The notes beneath the pieces were generated by a model. It was not told the origin of the DNA and did no database searches. It saw only the letters and a program-made list of their open reading frames with translations. Of a stretch of 64,000 nucleotides of DNA, positions 1 to 8,993 are shown in pieces. This DNA is from Streptomyces sp. NBC_01428. Its GTDB lineage: Bacteria > Actinomycetota > Actinomycetes > Streptomycetales > Streptomycetaceae. The translations under genes and the position numbers were made by a program. Each line of letters begins with the position of its first letter. Position 1 is the first letter of the stretch. Where the stretch lies: NCBI RefSeq assembly GCF_036231965.1, contig NZ_CP109499.1, positions 6,200,001-6,264,000 on the forward strand, read 5' to 3'.

Positions 1-531
1 GTGCCGGAGATCCCCGTCCTCGGCAACGGCGACATCTGGTCCGCCGACGACGCGCTGCGGATGGTCCGCGAGACCGGCTGCGACGGCGTCGTCGTGGGCC
101 GCGGCTGCCTCGGCCGGCCCTGGCTGTTCGGCGACCTGGTCGCCGCGTTCGAGGGCCGCGAGGAGTACGCCCGTCCGACGCTGCGCGAGGTCGCGGCCGT
201 CATGGTCCGGCACGCCACCCTGCTCGGCGAGTGGATCGGCGACGAGGCGCGCGGCGTCATCGACTTCCGCAAGCACGTCGCCTGGTACCTGAAGGGCTTC
301 TCCGTCGGCTCCGAGATGCGCAAGCGCCTCGCGATCACCTCCTCGCTCGCCGAACTCTCCGACGGGCTCGCCGAGCTGGACCTCGACCAGGAGTGGCCCG
401 CCGGCGCCGACGGCCCCCGCGGCCGCACCTCCGGCAACAACCGCGTCGTCCTGCCGGACGGCTGGCTCAAGGACCCCTACGACTGCGCCGGCGTCGGCGA
501 GGACGCGGAACTCGACACCTCCGGCGGCTGA
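1..531 (+). CDS. dusB: tRNA-dihydrouridine synthase, C-terminal part
   Basis: The last 176 codons of a Dus family flavoenzyme, which reduces uridine to dihydrouridine in the D-loop of tRNA using FMN and NADPH. The fragment carries the end of the TIM barrel: the phosphate-binding stretch GNGDIWSADDALRM and GVVVGRGCLGRPWLFGDL (about residues 9-44), followed by the helical tRNA-binding domain with RKHVAWYLKGF. Actinobacterial Dus proteins are usually about 380-400 residues, so roughly the first half lies upstream of the window. The GTG at position 1 is only an internal in-frame codon, not the true start. The C-terminal tail after EWPAGADG is poorly conserved in the family. The next gene is convergent, so this gene ends its own transcription unit. 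Confidence 0.93.
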   Translation: MPEIPVLGNGDIWSADDALRMVRETGCDGVVVGRGCLGRPWLFGDLVAAFEGREEYARPTLREVAAVMVRHATLLGEWIGDEARGVIDFRKHVAWYLKGFSVGSEMRKRLAITSSLAELSDGLAELDLDQEWPAGADGPRGRTSGNNRVVLPDGWLKDPYDCAGVGEDAELDTSGG

Positions 532-793
532 ACCCCGGCCGCGGGTCACAGGCCGCCACCGGCCGCGGGTAGCAGGCGCCCACCGCCCTCCGGCGGATTG
601 CCCGGCCCTCCCGGACCGGACCGGACCGGGACTCACGGCTCCCCGCCAGGCCCGGACAGCCCACCCGGCCCGCCGGGACCCCGGTACGACAGCGGGCGCT
701 CACGGTCCGACCCGCAGCCGCGCCCGGACGGCCCGCCGCGCCTCGGCACGGAGTCCCCGCCTCGGCGCACCGCCCCGCACAGCACGCGGCGGT

Positions 794-821
794 GCGCGGA
801 CCGGCCCCGACCGGTCCGCGC
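794..821. terminator. Bidirectional terminator between converging genes
   Basis: A perfect 11-bp inverted repeat (arms 794-804 and 811-821, GCGCGGACCGG / CCGGTCCGCGC) closes a 6-nt loop. It lies just past the end of the debranching enzyme gene in the 314-nt gap 532-845 between convergent genes. No T tract follows, as is common in Streptomyces. The rest of the gap is GC-rich, contains a short direct repeat (CCGGCCGCGGGT, about 536 and 559) and shows no credible gene. Confidence 0.7.
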
Positions 822-845
822 GTTCCCCCGCCCCCGCGGCGGACC

Positions 846-2783
846 TCAGGCGCCGCCGACCGCCGTGAGCAGAGCCAGGGGAGCCGCCGCCGAGCGGGAC
901 TCCCGGACGCAGGCGTGCGGGTACGGCACCGGTTCGGCGTGGGTCTCCCGGTCGTAGCCCGCGAGGACCTCGGGCAGCCGGTGGCCGGCCGCCGTCGCCG
1001 CGTCCACCAGCCCGTGGGCCACCGTCCGGGCCTCGTCGTGCAGGCCGTACCGGGAGAGCCCCAGCGTGATGAGCGCGTTGTCGTGCGGCCAGACCGAACC
1101 GCGGTGGTACGACAGCGGGTGGTACGCCGACTGGCCCGAGGCGAGGGTGCGGACGCCCCAGCCGGAGAAGAAGTCCGGCTCCAGCAGCCGGCGGCCCACC
1201 AGCTCGCCGTACTCCTTGTCGAGCAGCCCCGACCACAGCAGATGGCCCGCGTCCGAGGCCAGCGCGTCGACGTGCCGGCCGTCACCGTCCAACGCCAGCG
1301 CGGGGAAGGCGTGTTCACTCATCCAGAAGTCCCGCTGGAAGCGGTCGCGCAGGTCGGCGGCGGCCTGCTCCAGAAGCGCCGCGTACACCTCGTCGTCCCA
1401 GACGGTCCGGGCGAGATGCGCGGTGCGGCGCAGCGCGTCGTACGCGTACCCCTGCGCGCCCGCCGCCATCACCGGCCCGCTCGGACGGCTGCCGTCGGCC
1501 GAGCACATCGCGCCGGGGGAGTCCTTCCAGTTCTGGTTGGCGAGGCCGCCGCCGTCCGCGCGGTAGACGAGATAGCCGCGCGAGGTCAGCCCGCCGTGGT
1601 CCAGCATCCAGCCGATCGCCGCACGGGCGTTGGACTCCAGCCTGCGGGCGAGGGACGCGTCGCCGGTCTGCTCCGTGTACGCGCCGAGCAGCACCAGGAA
1701 CAGCGGAGTCGCGTCCACCGAACCGTAGTAGCGGCCGTACGGCACCTGCCCGAAGTGAGCGAGTTCGCCGTGCCGCACCTCGTGCACGATCTTGCCGGGC
1801 TGCGCGACCGTGTCCGCCCCGACCTCGACGGCCTGGGTCGCGGCGAGCGCGGGCAGCGTCGCGGCGGCGAGCTGCGGCCGGTAGGGCAGGGCGAAGAGCG
1901 AGGTGAGCAGGGCGTCCCGGCCCAGCAGGGTGAGGAACCAGGGGACTCCGGCGGCCGGCACCCGCAGCTCCTCGCCGTCCGGGCCGCGGGCCGGGACCTG
2001 GAGCACGGCGAGGTCGGACAGACCCCGCGCGCAGGCCGCGGCCAGCTCGGGCCAGCCGGTCGGGAAGGGCACGCCCTGCGCGAACTCGCCCTCCAGCGCC
2101 AGGAGTCGCTCGTTCGCGGCGGCGGGGGAGGCGGGCACGCTCGGCGCGTGCGCGGCGCCGTGCGGACGGGCCGCGACGCGCAGCGCCAGCTCCGCGGAGC
2201 CGTGCGGTTCGAGATCCAGCGCCCACACCAGGCGGCGGGCGCCCGTGCCGGTCTCCTCGACGCCGTCCGGGGCGGGTTCGGAGGTGACCGTCGTACAGGA
2301 CCGCCACTCCCCGCGCCGGTAGCTGAACTCGACCCCGTCATCCAGGACTTGGCGCTGCCGGACGACACCGGTCTTGGCGTACGTCCGGTAGTCCGAGCGC
2401 AGTTCGAACTGGTCCGTGAAGTCGGCGTCCGCGGTGACCGCGATACGGACCGTGGTGGGCGTCGGGCGGTTGCTGGTGACGCGCAGCGCCTCCACGAACG
2501 CGCCCTCGGCGACGGCCTGTTCACGGAAGAGGGTGTACGCGGGCGGTTCGTTGCGGCCGCCCCGCGGGACCAGTACGCAGCGGGCGGTGTCGCCGTCCGC
2601 GACCGGGGTGAGTGCCTCGGGCACCGCCCCGTCCACCGTCAGCTGCCACCGGCTGAGGTGCCGTGCGTCCCGCACGAACAGCCCGTCCGGGGAACTGCCG
2701 CCCCGTACCCCGCTGATGTCCCCTCCGTCGTCCACGGCGGCGAACGTCCCCCCGTGCACGAGCAGATGATGCCGTTCCGTCAT
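846..2783 (-). CDS. Amylo-alpha-1,6-glucosidase family (glycogen debranching type) protein
   Basis: A 645-residue cytoplasmic protein with the two-part layout of the family: an N-terminal GDE_N-type beta-sandwich (about 1-200, with GGSSPDGLFVRDARHLSRW) and a C-terminal six-hairpin (alpha/alpha)6 barrel (about 270-640, with NQNWKDSPGAMCSADG and the late motif HPLSYHRGSVWPHDNALI). Relatives hydrolyse alpha-1,6 branches or other alpha-glucosidic oligosaccharides, but the exact substrate cannot be read from sequence. The start at 2783 is chosen because it overlaps the upstream gene's stop in ATGA, indicating translational coupling. Frame beyond this start is the out-of-register neighbour. Together with the MGH1-type hydrolase and the divergent ROK regulator it looks like a sugar-responsive oligosaccharide module. 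Confidence 0.88.
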   Translation of the reverse strand: MTERHHLLVHGGTFAAVDDGGDISGVRGGSSPDGLFVRDARHLSRWQLTVDGAVPEALTPVADGDTARCVLVPRGGRNEPPAYTLFREQAVAEGAFVEALRVTSNRPTPTTVRIAVTADADFTDQFELRSDYRTYAKTGVVRQRQVLDDGVEFSYRRGEWRSCTTVTSEPAPDGVEETGTGARRLVWALDLEPHGSAELALRVAARPHGAAHAPSVPASPAAANERLLALEGEFAQGVPFPTGWPELAAACARGLSDLAVLQVPARGPDGEELRVPAAGVPWFLTLLGRDALLTSLFALPYRPQLAAATLPALAATQAVEVGADTVAQPGKIVHEVRHGELAHFGQVPYGRYYGSVDATPLFLVLLGAYTEQTGDASLARRLESNARAAIGWMLDHGGLTSRGYLVYRADGGGLANQNWKDSPGAMCSADGSRPSGPVMAAGAQGYAYDALRRTAHLARTVWDDEVYAALLEQAAADLRDRFQRDFWMSEHAFPALALDGDGRHVDALASDAGHLLWSGLLDKEYGELVGRRLLEPDFFSGWGVRTLASGQSAYHPLSYHRGSVWPHDNALITLGLSRYGLHDEARTVAHGLVDAATAAGHRLPEVLAGYDRETHAEPVPYPHACVRESRSAAAPLALLTAVGGA

Positions 2784-4366
2784 CCCCGGTCCCCTCCCTC
2801 GGCGCCCGTCCCGGCGTCGTAAGCGCTCGATAACCCCGTGCTGTGTGCCGTGTTCACCAACGTGCCGCGCCCGGCCTCGGACACGACCGGCTCCGGCCTG
2901 CCGGTGGAGTGCAGCAGGTCGAGGGTCAGTGCCGCCGTCCAGCTGAACCCGAGTGCTCCGCAGGCCTCGCCGGTGTACGGGTCCACGTACTCGGCGAACT
3001 CCGATTCCCCGGCCGTGTCGAGCAGGGCGGTCCGCAGGGCGTCCGCCCGTCCGTGCTCCCCGTGCAGCCGCAGCCCGCGCTCCAGCAGCCAGTTGGTGTT
3101 GAACCAGGCCGGGCCCCGCCAGTAGCGGTGCGGGTCGAAGGCGTCGCCGGTCAGGTCGTAGCTGGGCGCGAGGCGCGCGGCGCCGCCGAGCGCGAAGTGC
3201 GGGCCGCTCGCGGTCCGTACGAGCGTGGCGGCGATCTCGCGCGGCAGCGTCGGCAGAATGAGGGGCAGCAGTCCGGCGACGCTGCGCTCGGGGATCGGCC
3301 CGCTGCCGCGGCCGTCCGGGCCGCCGCGCTCGTCCCGGCAGAAGAACAGGCCCTCCGCCGGGTCCCACAGCCGGTCCACCAGGGCCGCCGTCAGCCGCTC
3401 GGCGCGCGCGTGGCGTGCGGTGCCCGCCGCGCCGAGTTCCTGCGCGATCTCGGCCAGCGCGTGCTCGGAGGCGATCAGCAAGGCGTTGAACGCGGGGTCC
3501 TCGACGGCGAACTCGCCGCCCCCGTCCGCGTATCCGCGGTCGCGGTAGTCGGCGGCGAGGCGCACGTACCGCCCGTAGTCGAGGTCGGTGGGCCGGTCCT
3601 CGGGGGCGCCGTGGGCGAGGTCCGCGCGGCGGAAGGAGCGGGCGGGCGCGGGGGTCACGCGGCTGAGCGGCGCGTCCCAGCACGGGCTGTTGTCCATGCC
3701 CTGCTCCCAGGGGTGGACCACGCTGGCGAGGCCGCCGCCGCCCAGGTCCCGGCGGTGCAGGAGATAGCGGTGCCAGGCCGCCAGCCGCGGGTACATCCGG
3801 GGGAGGAACGACCGGGCCCGCGACAGTCCGGGGTCCGCGCGGTGCACCAGCCACACGGCGAGCGCGTGCACCGGTGGCTGCACGATGCCCGACGTCTGTA
3901 CGGTGCGCGGGGCGCCCGCCGCGCGGCCCGCGGTCGAGGAGCGCCAGAAGTCGGGGCTCGGGAAGTACGCGTCCAGCGGGACGGAGGGGTTGAACACGAT
4001 GTGCGGGACACGCCCGTCGGCCCACTGCGCGCCGAGCAGGGTCTCCAGCTCCGTCTGCGCGCGCAGCGGGGACAGATGACGCAGCCCGATCGCGACGAAC
4101 GCGGAGTCCCACGACCACTGGTGCGGGTACAGACCGCGCGAGGGCACCGTGGACGTTCCCGTCCAGTTGCCGTCCAGCACCCGGGACGCCCTGAGGTGCA
4201 GGGAACCCGACGGCCCCGCGGGATCGTATACAAGTGGTCCGGTACGGGCGATTCCGCCCGGACCGGGCGGAGTGGGCGGGCCGGAGGCGTGCACGGGAGT
4301 GCCGGAGGGGCGCAAGGGGGCGGTGAGTCCCCTGCGCAGGGCGGTGAGCTGGGTTGTGCTGTCCAC
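2780..4366 (-). CDS. MGH1-like glycoside hydrolase (GH63-related)
   Basis: A 528-residue (alpha/alpha)6-barrel hydrolase without a signal peptide. Family features are DGNWTGTSTVPSRGLYPHQW and WDSAFVAIGLRHL (about 64-95), the substrate-contact region VHPWEQGMDNSPCWD (about 216-230), GPAWFNTNWLLERGL (about 417-431) and GEACGALGFSWTAALTLDLL near the end. Relatives act as mannosylglycerate or glucosylglycerate hydrolases or on glucosyl oligosaccharides. The nearest characterised activity cannot be assigned here. It is the first gene of a two-gene operon, its stop overlapping the next start by 4 nt. The promoter must lie in 4367-4485, shared with the divergent ROK regulator, which is the obvious candidate regulator. 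Confidence 0.82.
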   Translation of the reverse strand: MDSTTQLTALRRGLTAPLRPSGTPVHASGPPTPPGPGGIARTGPLVYDPAGPSGSLHLRASRVLDGNWTGTSTVPSRGLYPHQWSWDSAFVAIGLRHLSPLRAQTELETLLGAQWADGRVPHIVFNPSVPLDAYFPSPDFWRSSTAGRAAGAPRTVQTSGIVQPPVHALAVWLVHRADPGLSRARSFLPRMYPRLAAWHRYLLHRRDLGGGGLASVVHPWEQGMDNSPCWDAPLSRVTPAPARSFRRADLAHGAPEDRPTDLDYGRYVRLAADYRDRGYADGGGEFAVEDPAFNALLIASEHALAEIAQELGAAGTARHARAERLTAALVDRLWDPAEGLFFCRDERGGPDGRGSGPIPERSVAGLLPLILPTLPREIAATLVRTASGPHFALGGAARLAPSYDLTGDAFDPHRYWRGPAWFNTNWLLERGLRLHGEHGRADALRTALLDTAGESEFAEYVDPYTGEACGALGFSWTAALTLDLLHSTGRPEPVVSEAGRGTLVNTAHSTGLSSAYDAGTGAEGGDRG

Positions 4367-4441
4367 TCAGGTCTCCCCGAAGACGTCCGTCCGACCAGTT
4401 CGGCACTAGCTACCGTAGGGTTACGTCTATTTAACACGCAA

Positions 4442-4464
4442 AACTCAATATGTAATGCAGAGTT
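4442..4464. promoter_or_regulatory. Possible ROK operator in the divergent promoter region
   Basis: The inverted repeat AACTC-N13-GAGTT sits in the only AT-rich stretch (about 4415-4465) between the divergent hydrolase operon and the ROK gene. ROK repressors commonly bind such imperfect palindromes next to their own promoters. The assignment rests on position and symmetry only. Confidence 0.4.
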
Positions 4465-4485
4465 GAGGAACGCAAGGGGGTGCGC

Positions 4486-5706
4486 ATGACCGGAAGGGCG
4501 GCGAGGACCGTGAACCAGGCAAGCGCCGGACAGCTGCTCGAACTGGTGCGCAGCGGCCGGGCGACCACCCGTGGCGCGCTCCAGCAGGCCACCGGCCTGT
4601 CACGGGCCACGGTCGGCCAGCGCCTGGACCGGCTGTTCCGCGCCGGCTGGCTCCGCGAGGGCGCCGGCGGCCCGGTCGACTCACCGCTCGGCGGCCGCCC
4701 CTCCATCACGCTGGAGTTCGACGACGCGCACGCGGTCGTCCTGACCGCCGACCTCGACACCCGGCACGCCCGGGCCGCCGTGGTCACCCTGACCGGCGAG
4801 ATCCTCGCCGAGCACGCGGGCCTCCTGGTGATCGACGAGGGGCCCGAGGCGGTGCTCGGCGAACTGGGGCGCTGGTTCGCCGAACTGCTGGAGAAGTCCG
4901 GCCGGGGCGCCGACGCGGTCTGCGGCATAGGGCTCGCGGTGCCGGGCCCGGTCGACATCGACACCGGGCGCGTGGTGCAGCCGCCGATCATGCCGGGCTG
5001 GGACGGTTACGACATCCGGGGCCGGCTGGCCCGCGCCTTCGCCGAACACGCGGGCACCGACCGCTGCGCCCGCGTCCCCGTGCTCGTCGACAACGACGCC
5101 AACCTCATGGCGTACGGGGAGCAGCGCACCGGCTACCCGGACTGCTCGGCGTTCGCCCTGGTCAAGGTCTCCACCGGTATCGGCGCGGGCATGGTCGTCG
5201 GCGGCGCCGTGTACCGGGGCGTGGACGGCGGGGCCGGCGACATAGGGCACATCCGGGTCGGTGCGGACGCGCCCTGCCGGTGCGGCTCGTACGGCTGTCT
5301 CGCGGCCGTCGCCAGCGGCGGCGCGGTGGCGCGGCGGCTCGCCGAGGCGGGTGTGCGGGCGACCTCCGGCTCCGACGTGCGGGATCTGCTGACGGCCGGT
5401 CACCCCGAGGCGATGGCCCTGGCCCGGGAGGCGGGCCGGCAGGTCGGGGACGTCCTGGCCACCGTGGTCACGCTGCTCAACCCGGGTGTGCTGATGATCG
5501 CCGGAGACCTGGCCGGCACGCCCTTCCTCACGGGCGTGCGCGAACTGCTCTACCAGCGGGCGCTGCCCCGCTCCACCGCTCATCTGGACGTGGTGACCTC
5601 GCGGCTCGGGGAGCAGGCCGCGCTGGTGGGCGCCGGGGCGCTCGTCGTGGAGCACCTCTATGCCCCGGAGCGCGCCGAGGAGCGGCTCGCGGCGCTCGGT
5701 GTGTGA
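4486..5706 (+). CDS. ROK family transcriptional regulator / sugar kinase-like
   Basis: A 406-residue ROK protein with an N-terminal winged helix-turn-helix (about 12-65: SGRATTRGALQQATGLSRATVGQRLDRLFRAGWL) and a C-terminal ROK domain. The latter has the zinc site CRCGSYGCLAAV (about 262-273), the substrate-side motif DNDANLMAYGEQ and a phosphate-binding GIGAGMVVGG. ATG 4486 is chosen because AAGGGGG (4474-4480) gives a well-spaced ribosome binding site. GTG 4480, two codons upstream, could use GAGGA further back. ROK proteins with HTH domains are mostly repressors of sugar-use genes that respond to a sugar or sugar phosphate. Divergence from two glycoside hydrolases supports local control of that operon. 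Confidence 0.88.
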   Translation: MTGRAARTVNQASAGQLLELVRSGRATTRGALQQATGLSRATVGQRLDRLFRAGWLREGAGGPVDSPLGGRPSITLEFDDAHAVVLTADLDTRHARAAVVTLTGEILAEHAGLLVIDEGPEAVLGELGRWFAELLEKSGRGADAVCGIGLAVPGPVDIDTGRVVQPPIMPGWDGYDIRGRLARAFAEHAGTDRCARVPVLVDNDANLMAYGEQRTGYPDCSAFALVKVSTGIGAGMVVGGAVYRGVDGGAGDIGHIRVGADAPCRCGSYGCLAAVASGGAVARRLAEAGVRATSGSDVRDLLTAGHPEAMALAREAGRQVGDVLATVVTLLNPGVLMIAGDLAGTPFLTGVRELLYQRALPRSTAHLDVVTSRLGEQAALVGAGALVVEHLYAPERAEERLAALGV

Positions 5707-5835
5707 CAGGCGTGTCCCTATCCGGATCGTGGTCCGCATGATGGAACCGGGCCGCTCCGCGGGGCGTGATTCTCGCCACCCTTGAGGGGGTCATTGCTCA
5801 GATGAGCGGATCGTGGGCGACTGCACTTCCCTAAG

Positions 5836-5856
5836 GGGTGGCACTCAGTGCCACCC
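5836..5856. promoter_or_regulatory. Perfect 21-bp palindrome upstream of ppdK
   Basis: Two 10-nt arms, GGGTGGCACT and AGTGCCACCC, flank a single C. The element lies 130 nt after the ROK stop and 256 nt before the ppdK start. It could terminate the ROK transcript, but no T tract follows and the very short centre is more typical of an operator. The half-site resembles that of CIRCE (GCACTC), but the 9-nt CIRCE spacer is absent. The whole gap 5707-6111 (405 nt) has no credible gene and must carry the ppdK promoter. Confidence 0.5.
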
Positions 5857-5985
5857 TCTGATCGTTCATCGATTAAACTCAGACGTGCCGATGGGTGCTC
5901 ACCTGAGCGTGCTGGCCGGTCTACGGGCGTTGATGCGTTCAAGAAGTGAAAACACCGGCGCCGGATGGCTTGCCAAGCCTTGACT

Positions 5986-6059
5986 TTCGATCTGGTGGCG
6001 GACGGGTGGTTACAGGCGCATGACGCGCAAGTGGACGTACCCACGCGCCTTCGATCTGG
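5986..6059 (+). repeat. Direct repeat TTCGATCTGG in the ppdK leader
   Basis: TTCGATCTGG occurs at 5986-5995 and again at 6050-6059, 64 nt apart, in the 130 nt before the ppdK start. The first copy follows TTGACT (5980-5985), a -35-like hexamer, and the second is followed by TATGTT, a weak -10-like hexamer. They may be paired activator or repressor sites, but the role is not shown by sequence alone. Confidence 0.4.
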
Positions 6060-6111
6060 GTATGTTCCCCCTCGTCAGGGCAGCCACCGCGACGTCGAGG
6101 AGTCGAGACTC

Positions 6112-8862
6112 GTGTCGGAAAACAAAGATCCCCACGTAGCTGAGAGCGGCGACAGCGGCGTCGGCGGAGCGAAGTTCGTTTACGACTTCACCGAGGGCAA
6201 CAAGGAACTCAAGGACCTTCTCGGAGGCAAGGGTGCCAACCTCGCCGAGATGACCAACCTGGGTCTTCCCGTCCCGCCCGGCTTCACCATCACCACCGAG
6301 GCGTGCAAGACGTACCTCGACAGTGGCGAGGAGCCGGCGGCACTGCGTGACGAGGTGAGTGCGCACCTCGACGCCCTCGAGGCGAAGATGAGCAAGAAGC
6401 TCGGCCAGGCCGACGACCCCCTGCTGGTGTCGGTCCGCTCCGGCGCGAAGTTCTCCATGCCCGGCATGATGGACACCGTCCTGAACATCGGCCTCTCCGA
6501 CAAGTCGGTCCAGGGCCTCGCCAAGCAGGCCGGCGACGAGCGCTTCGCGTGGGACTCCTACCGCCGCCTCATCCAGATGTTCGGCAAGACGGTCCTCGGC
6601 GTGGACGGCGACCTCTTCGAGGAGGCGCTGGAGGCGGCGAAGCACCTCAAGAAGGTCGCGGTCGACACGGACCTCGAAGCGGCCGACCTGAAGAAGCTCG
6701 TCACCAAGTTCAAGAGGATCGTCAAGACCGAGGCCGGCCGGGACTTCCCGCAGGACCCGCGCGAGCAGATGGACCTCGCCATCCACGCGGTCTTCGACTC
6801 CTGGAACACCGAGCGCGCCAAGCTCTACCGCCGCCAGGAACGCATCCCGCACGACCTCGGCACCGCCGTGAACGTCTGCTCGATGGTCTTCGGCAACCTC
6901 GGCCCCGACTCCGGCACCGGCGTCGCCTTCACCCGCGACCCCGCCTCCGGCCACCAGGGCGTCTACGGCGACTACCTCCAGAACGCCCAGGGCGAGGACG
7001 TCGTCGCCGGTATCCGCAACACGGTCGCGCTCGCCGAGCTGGAGTCGATCGACAAGAAGTCGTACGACCAGCTCATGCAGATCATGGAGACCCTGGAGAA
7101 CCACTACAAGGATCTCTGCGACATCGAGTTCACCATCGAGCGCGGCCAGCTGTGGATGCTCCAGACCCGCGTCGGCAAGCGCACCGCGGGCGCGGCCTTC
7201 CGCATCGCCACCCAGCTCGTGGACCAGGGACTCATCGACGAGGCCGAGGCCCTCCAGCGGGTGACGGGCGCCCAGCTCGCCCAGCTGATGTTCCCGCGCT
7301 TCGACGAGGACGCGAAGGTTCAGCAGGTCGGCCGGGGCATCGCCGCGTCGCCGGGCGCCGCGGTCGGCAAGGCGGTCTTCGACTCGTACACCGCGGTGAA
7401 GTGGTCCCGTTCCGGCGAGAAGGTCATCCTGGTCCGCCGTGAGACGAACCCCGACGACCTGGACGGCATGATCGCCGCCGAGGGCATCCTGACCTCGCGC
7501 GGCGGCAAGACGTCCCACGCGGCCGTCGTCGCCCGCGGCATGGGCAAGACCTGTGTCTGCGGCGCCGAGGAGCTGGAGGTCGACACCAAGCGGCGCCGGA
7601 TGACCGTGCCCGGCGGGCACGTCGTCGAGGAGGGCGACCTCATCTCGATCGACGGCTCCAGCGGCAAGGTCTACCTGGGCGAGGTCCCCGTCGTCCCGTC
7701 CCCGGTCGTCGAGTACTTCGAGGGCCGGATGCACGCCGGCGCCGACGACGCCGACGAGCTCGTCGAGGCCGTCCACCGGATCATGGCCTTCGCCGACCGC
7801 AAGCGCAGCCTGCGCGTACGCGCCAACGCCGACAACGCCGAGGACGCGCTGCGCGCCCGCCGCTTCGGCGCCCAGGGCATCGGTCTGTGCCGCACCGAGC
7901 ACATGTTCCTCGGCGACCGCCGCGGGCTGGTCGAGCGCCTGATCCTCGCGGACACCGACGCCGAGCGCGAGGAGTCGCTGAAGGCACTCCTGCCGCTCCA
8001 GAAGAAGGACTTCGTCGAGCTGTTCTCGGCGATGGACGGCCTCCCGGTCACGGTCCGTCTCCTGGACCCGCCGCTGCACGAGTTCCTGCCGGACATCACC
8101 GAACTGTCGGTGCGGGTCGCGCTCGCCGAGTCCCGCAAGGACGCCAACGAGAACGACCTGCGCCTGCTCCAGGCGGTGCACCGCCTGCACGAGGCGAACC
8201 CGATGCTGGGCCTGCGCGGAGTGCGCCTCGGCCTCGTCATCCCCGGCCTGTTCACCATGCAGGTACGGGCCATCGCGGAGGCCGCCGCCGAACGCAAGAA
8301 CGCCAAGGGCGACCCGCGCGCGGAGATCATGATCCCGCTCGTCGGCACCGTCCAGGAACTGGAGATCGTCCGCGAGGAGGCCGACCAGGTCATCGCCGAG
8401 GTCGAGGCCGCCACCGGCGTCCGGCTGAAACTGGCGATCGGCACGATGATCGAACTGCCGAGGGCCGCGCTCACGGCCGGCCAGATCGCCGAGGCCGCCG
8501 AGTTCTTCTCCTTCGGCACCAACGACCTCACCCAGACGGTGTGGGGCTTCAGCCGCGACGACGTGGAGGCCTCCTTCTTCACGGCGTACCTGGAGAAGGG
8601 CATCTTCGGCGTCAGCCCCTTCGAGACCATCGACAAGGACGGCGTCGGCGCCCTGGTGAAGTCCGCGGTGGAGGCCGGCCGCGCGACCCGCCCCGACCTG
8701 AAGCTCGGCGTCTGCGGCGAACACGGCGGCGACCCCGAGTCGGTCCACTTCTTCCACGAGGTCGGACTCGACTACGTCTCATGCTCCCCCTTCCGCATCC
8801 CCGTCGCCCGCCTGGAAGCGGGCCGAGCGGCCTCCAGCTCGAAGGGCAGCGACCACCGCTAG
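6112..8862 (+). CDS. ppdK: Pyruvate, phosphate dikinase
   Basis: A 916-residue enzyme interconverting pyruvate + ATP + phosphate with phosphoenolpyruvate + AMP + pyrophosphate. The N-terminal ATP-grasp nucleotide domain begins KFVYDFTEGNKELKDLLGGKGANLAEM. The swivelling phosphohistidine domain contains GGKTSHAAVVARGMGKTCV with catalytic His469. The C-terminal PEP/pyruvate TIM barrel carries DPPLHEFLPDI, FSFGTNDLTQTVWGFSRDD and CGEHGGDP. Length is typical of the family. GTG 6112 is preferred over in-frame codons back to 5965 because GAGGAG (6097-6102) precedes it by 9 nt and homologues begin nearby. The upstream region has a palindrome and direct repeats, suggesting tight control, and a 15-bp terminator follows the stop. 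Confidence 0.97.
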   Translation: MSENKDPHVAESGDSGVGGAKFVYDFTEGNKELKDLLGGKGANLAEMTNLGLPVPPGFTITTEACKTYLDSGEEPAALRDEVSAHLDALEAKMSKKLGQADDPLLVSVRSGAKFSMPGMMDTVLNIGLSDKSVQGLAKQAGDERFAWDSYRRLIQMFGKTVLGVDGDLFEEALEAAKHLKKVAVDTDLEAADLKKLVTKFKRIVKTEAGRDFPQDPREQMDLAIHAVFDSWNTERAKLYRRQERIPHDLGTAVNVCSMVFGNLGPDSGTGVAFTRDPASGHQGVYGDYLQNAQGEDVVAGIRNTVALAELESIDKKSYDQLMQIMETLENHYKDLCDIEFTIERGQLWMLQTRVGKRTAGAAFRIATQLVDQGLIDEAEALQRVTGAQLAQLMFPRFDEDAKVQQVGRGIAASPGAAVGKAVFDSYTAVKWSRSGEKVILVRRETNPDDLDGMIAAEGILTSRGGKTSHAAVVARGMGKTCVCGAEELEVDTKRRRMTVPGGHVVEEGDLISIDGSSGKVYLGEVPVVPSPVVEYFEGRMHAGADDADELVEAVHRIMAFADRKRSLRVRANADNAEDALRARRFGAQGIGLCRTEHMFLGDRRGLVERLILADTDAEREESLKALLPLQKKDFVELFSAMDGLPVTVRLLDPPLHEFLPDITELSVRVALAESRKDANENDLRLLQAVHRLHEANPMLGLRGVRLGLVIPGLFTMQVRAIAEAAAERKNAKGDPRAEIMIPLVGTVQELEIVREEADQVIAEVEAATGVRLKLAIGTMIELPRAALTAGQIAEAAEFFSFGTNDLTQTVWGFSRDDVEASFFTAYLEKGIFGVSPFETIDKDGVGALVKSAVEAGRATRPDLKLGVCGEHGGDPESVHFFHEVGLDYVSCSPFRIPVARLEAGRAASSSKGSDHR

Positions 8863-8920
8863 AACCCCGGAACCCCGCCGGCCACTCACCCTCACCGGCC
8901 GGCGAGGCTCCGGCGCCCGA

Positions 8921-8964
8921 CCCGAAGGGGCGGCAACCCTGTGCGGGGGTGCCGCCCCTTCGGG
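8921..8964 (+). terminator. Intrinsic terminator of ppdK
   Basis: A 15-bp perfect stem (arms 8921-8935 and 8950-8964, CCCGAAGGGGCGGCA and its complement) with a 14-nt loop, 58 nt after the ppdK stop. Confidence 0.8.
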
Positions 8965-8993
8965 GTGTTCCGCCCGTGGTTAGGATCCCGATC

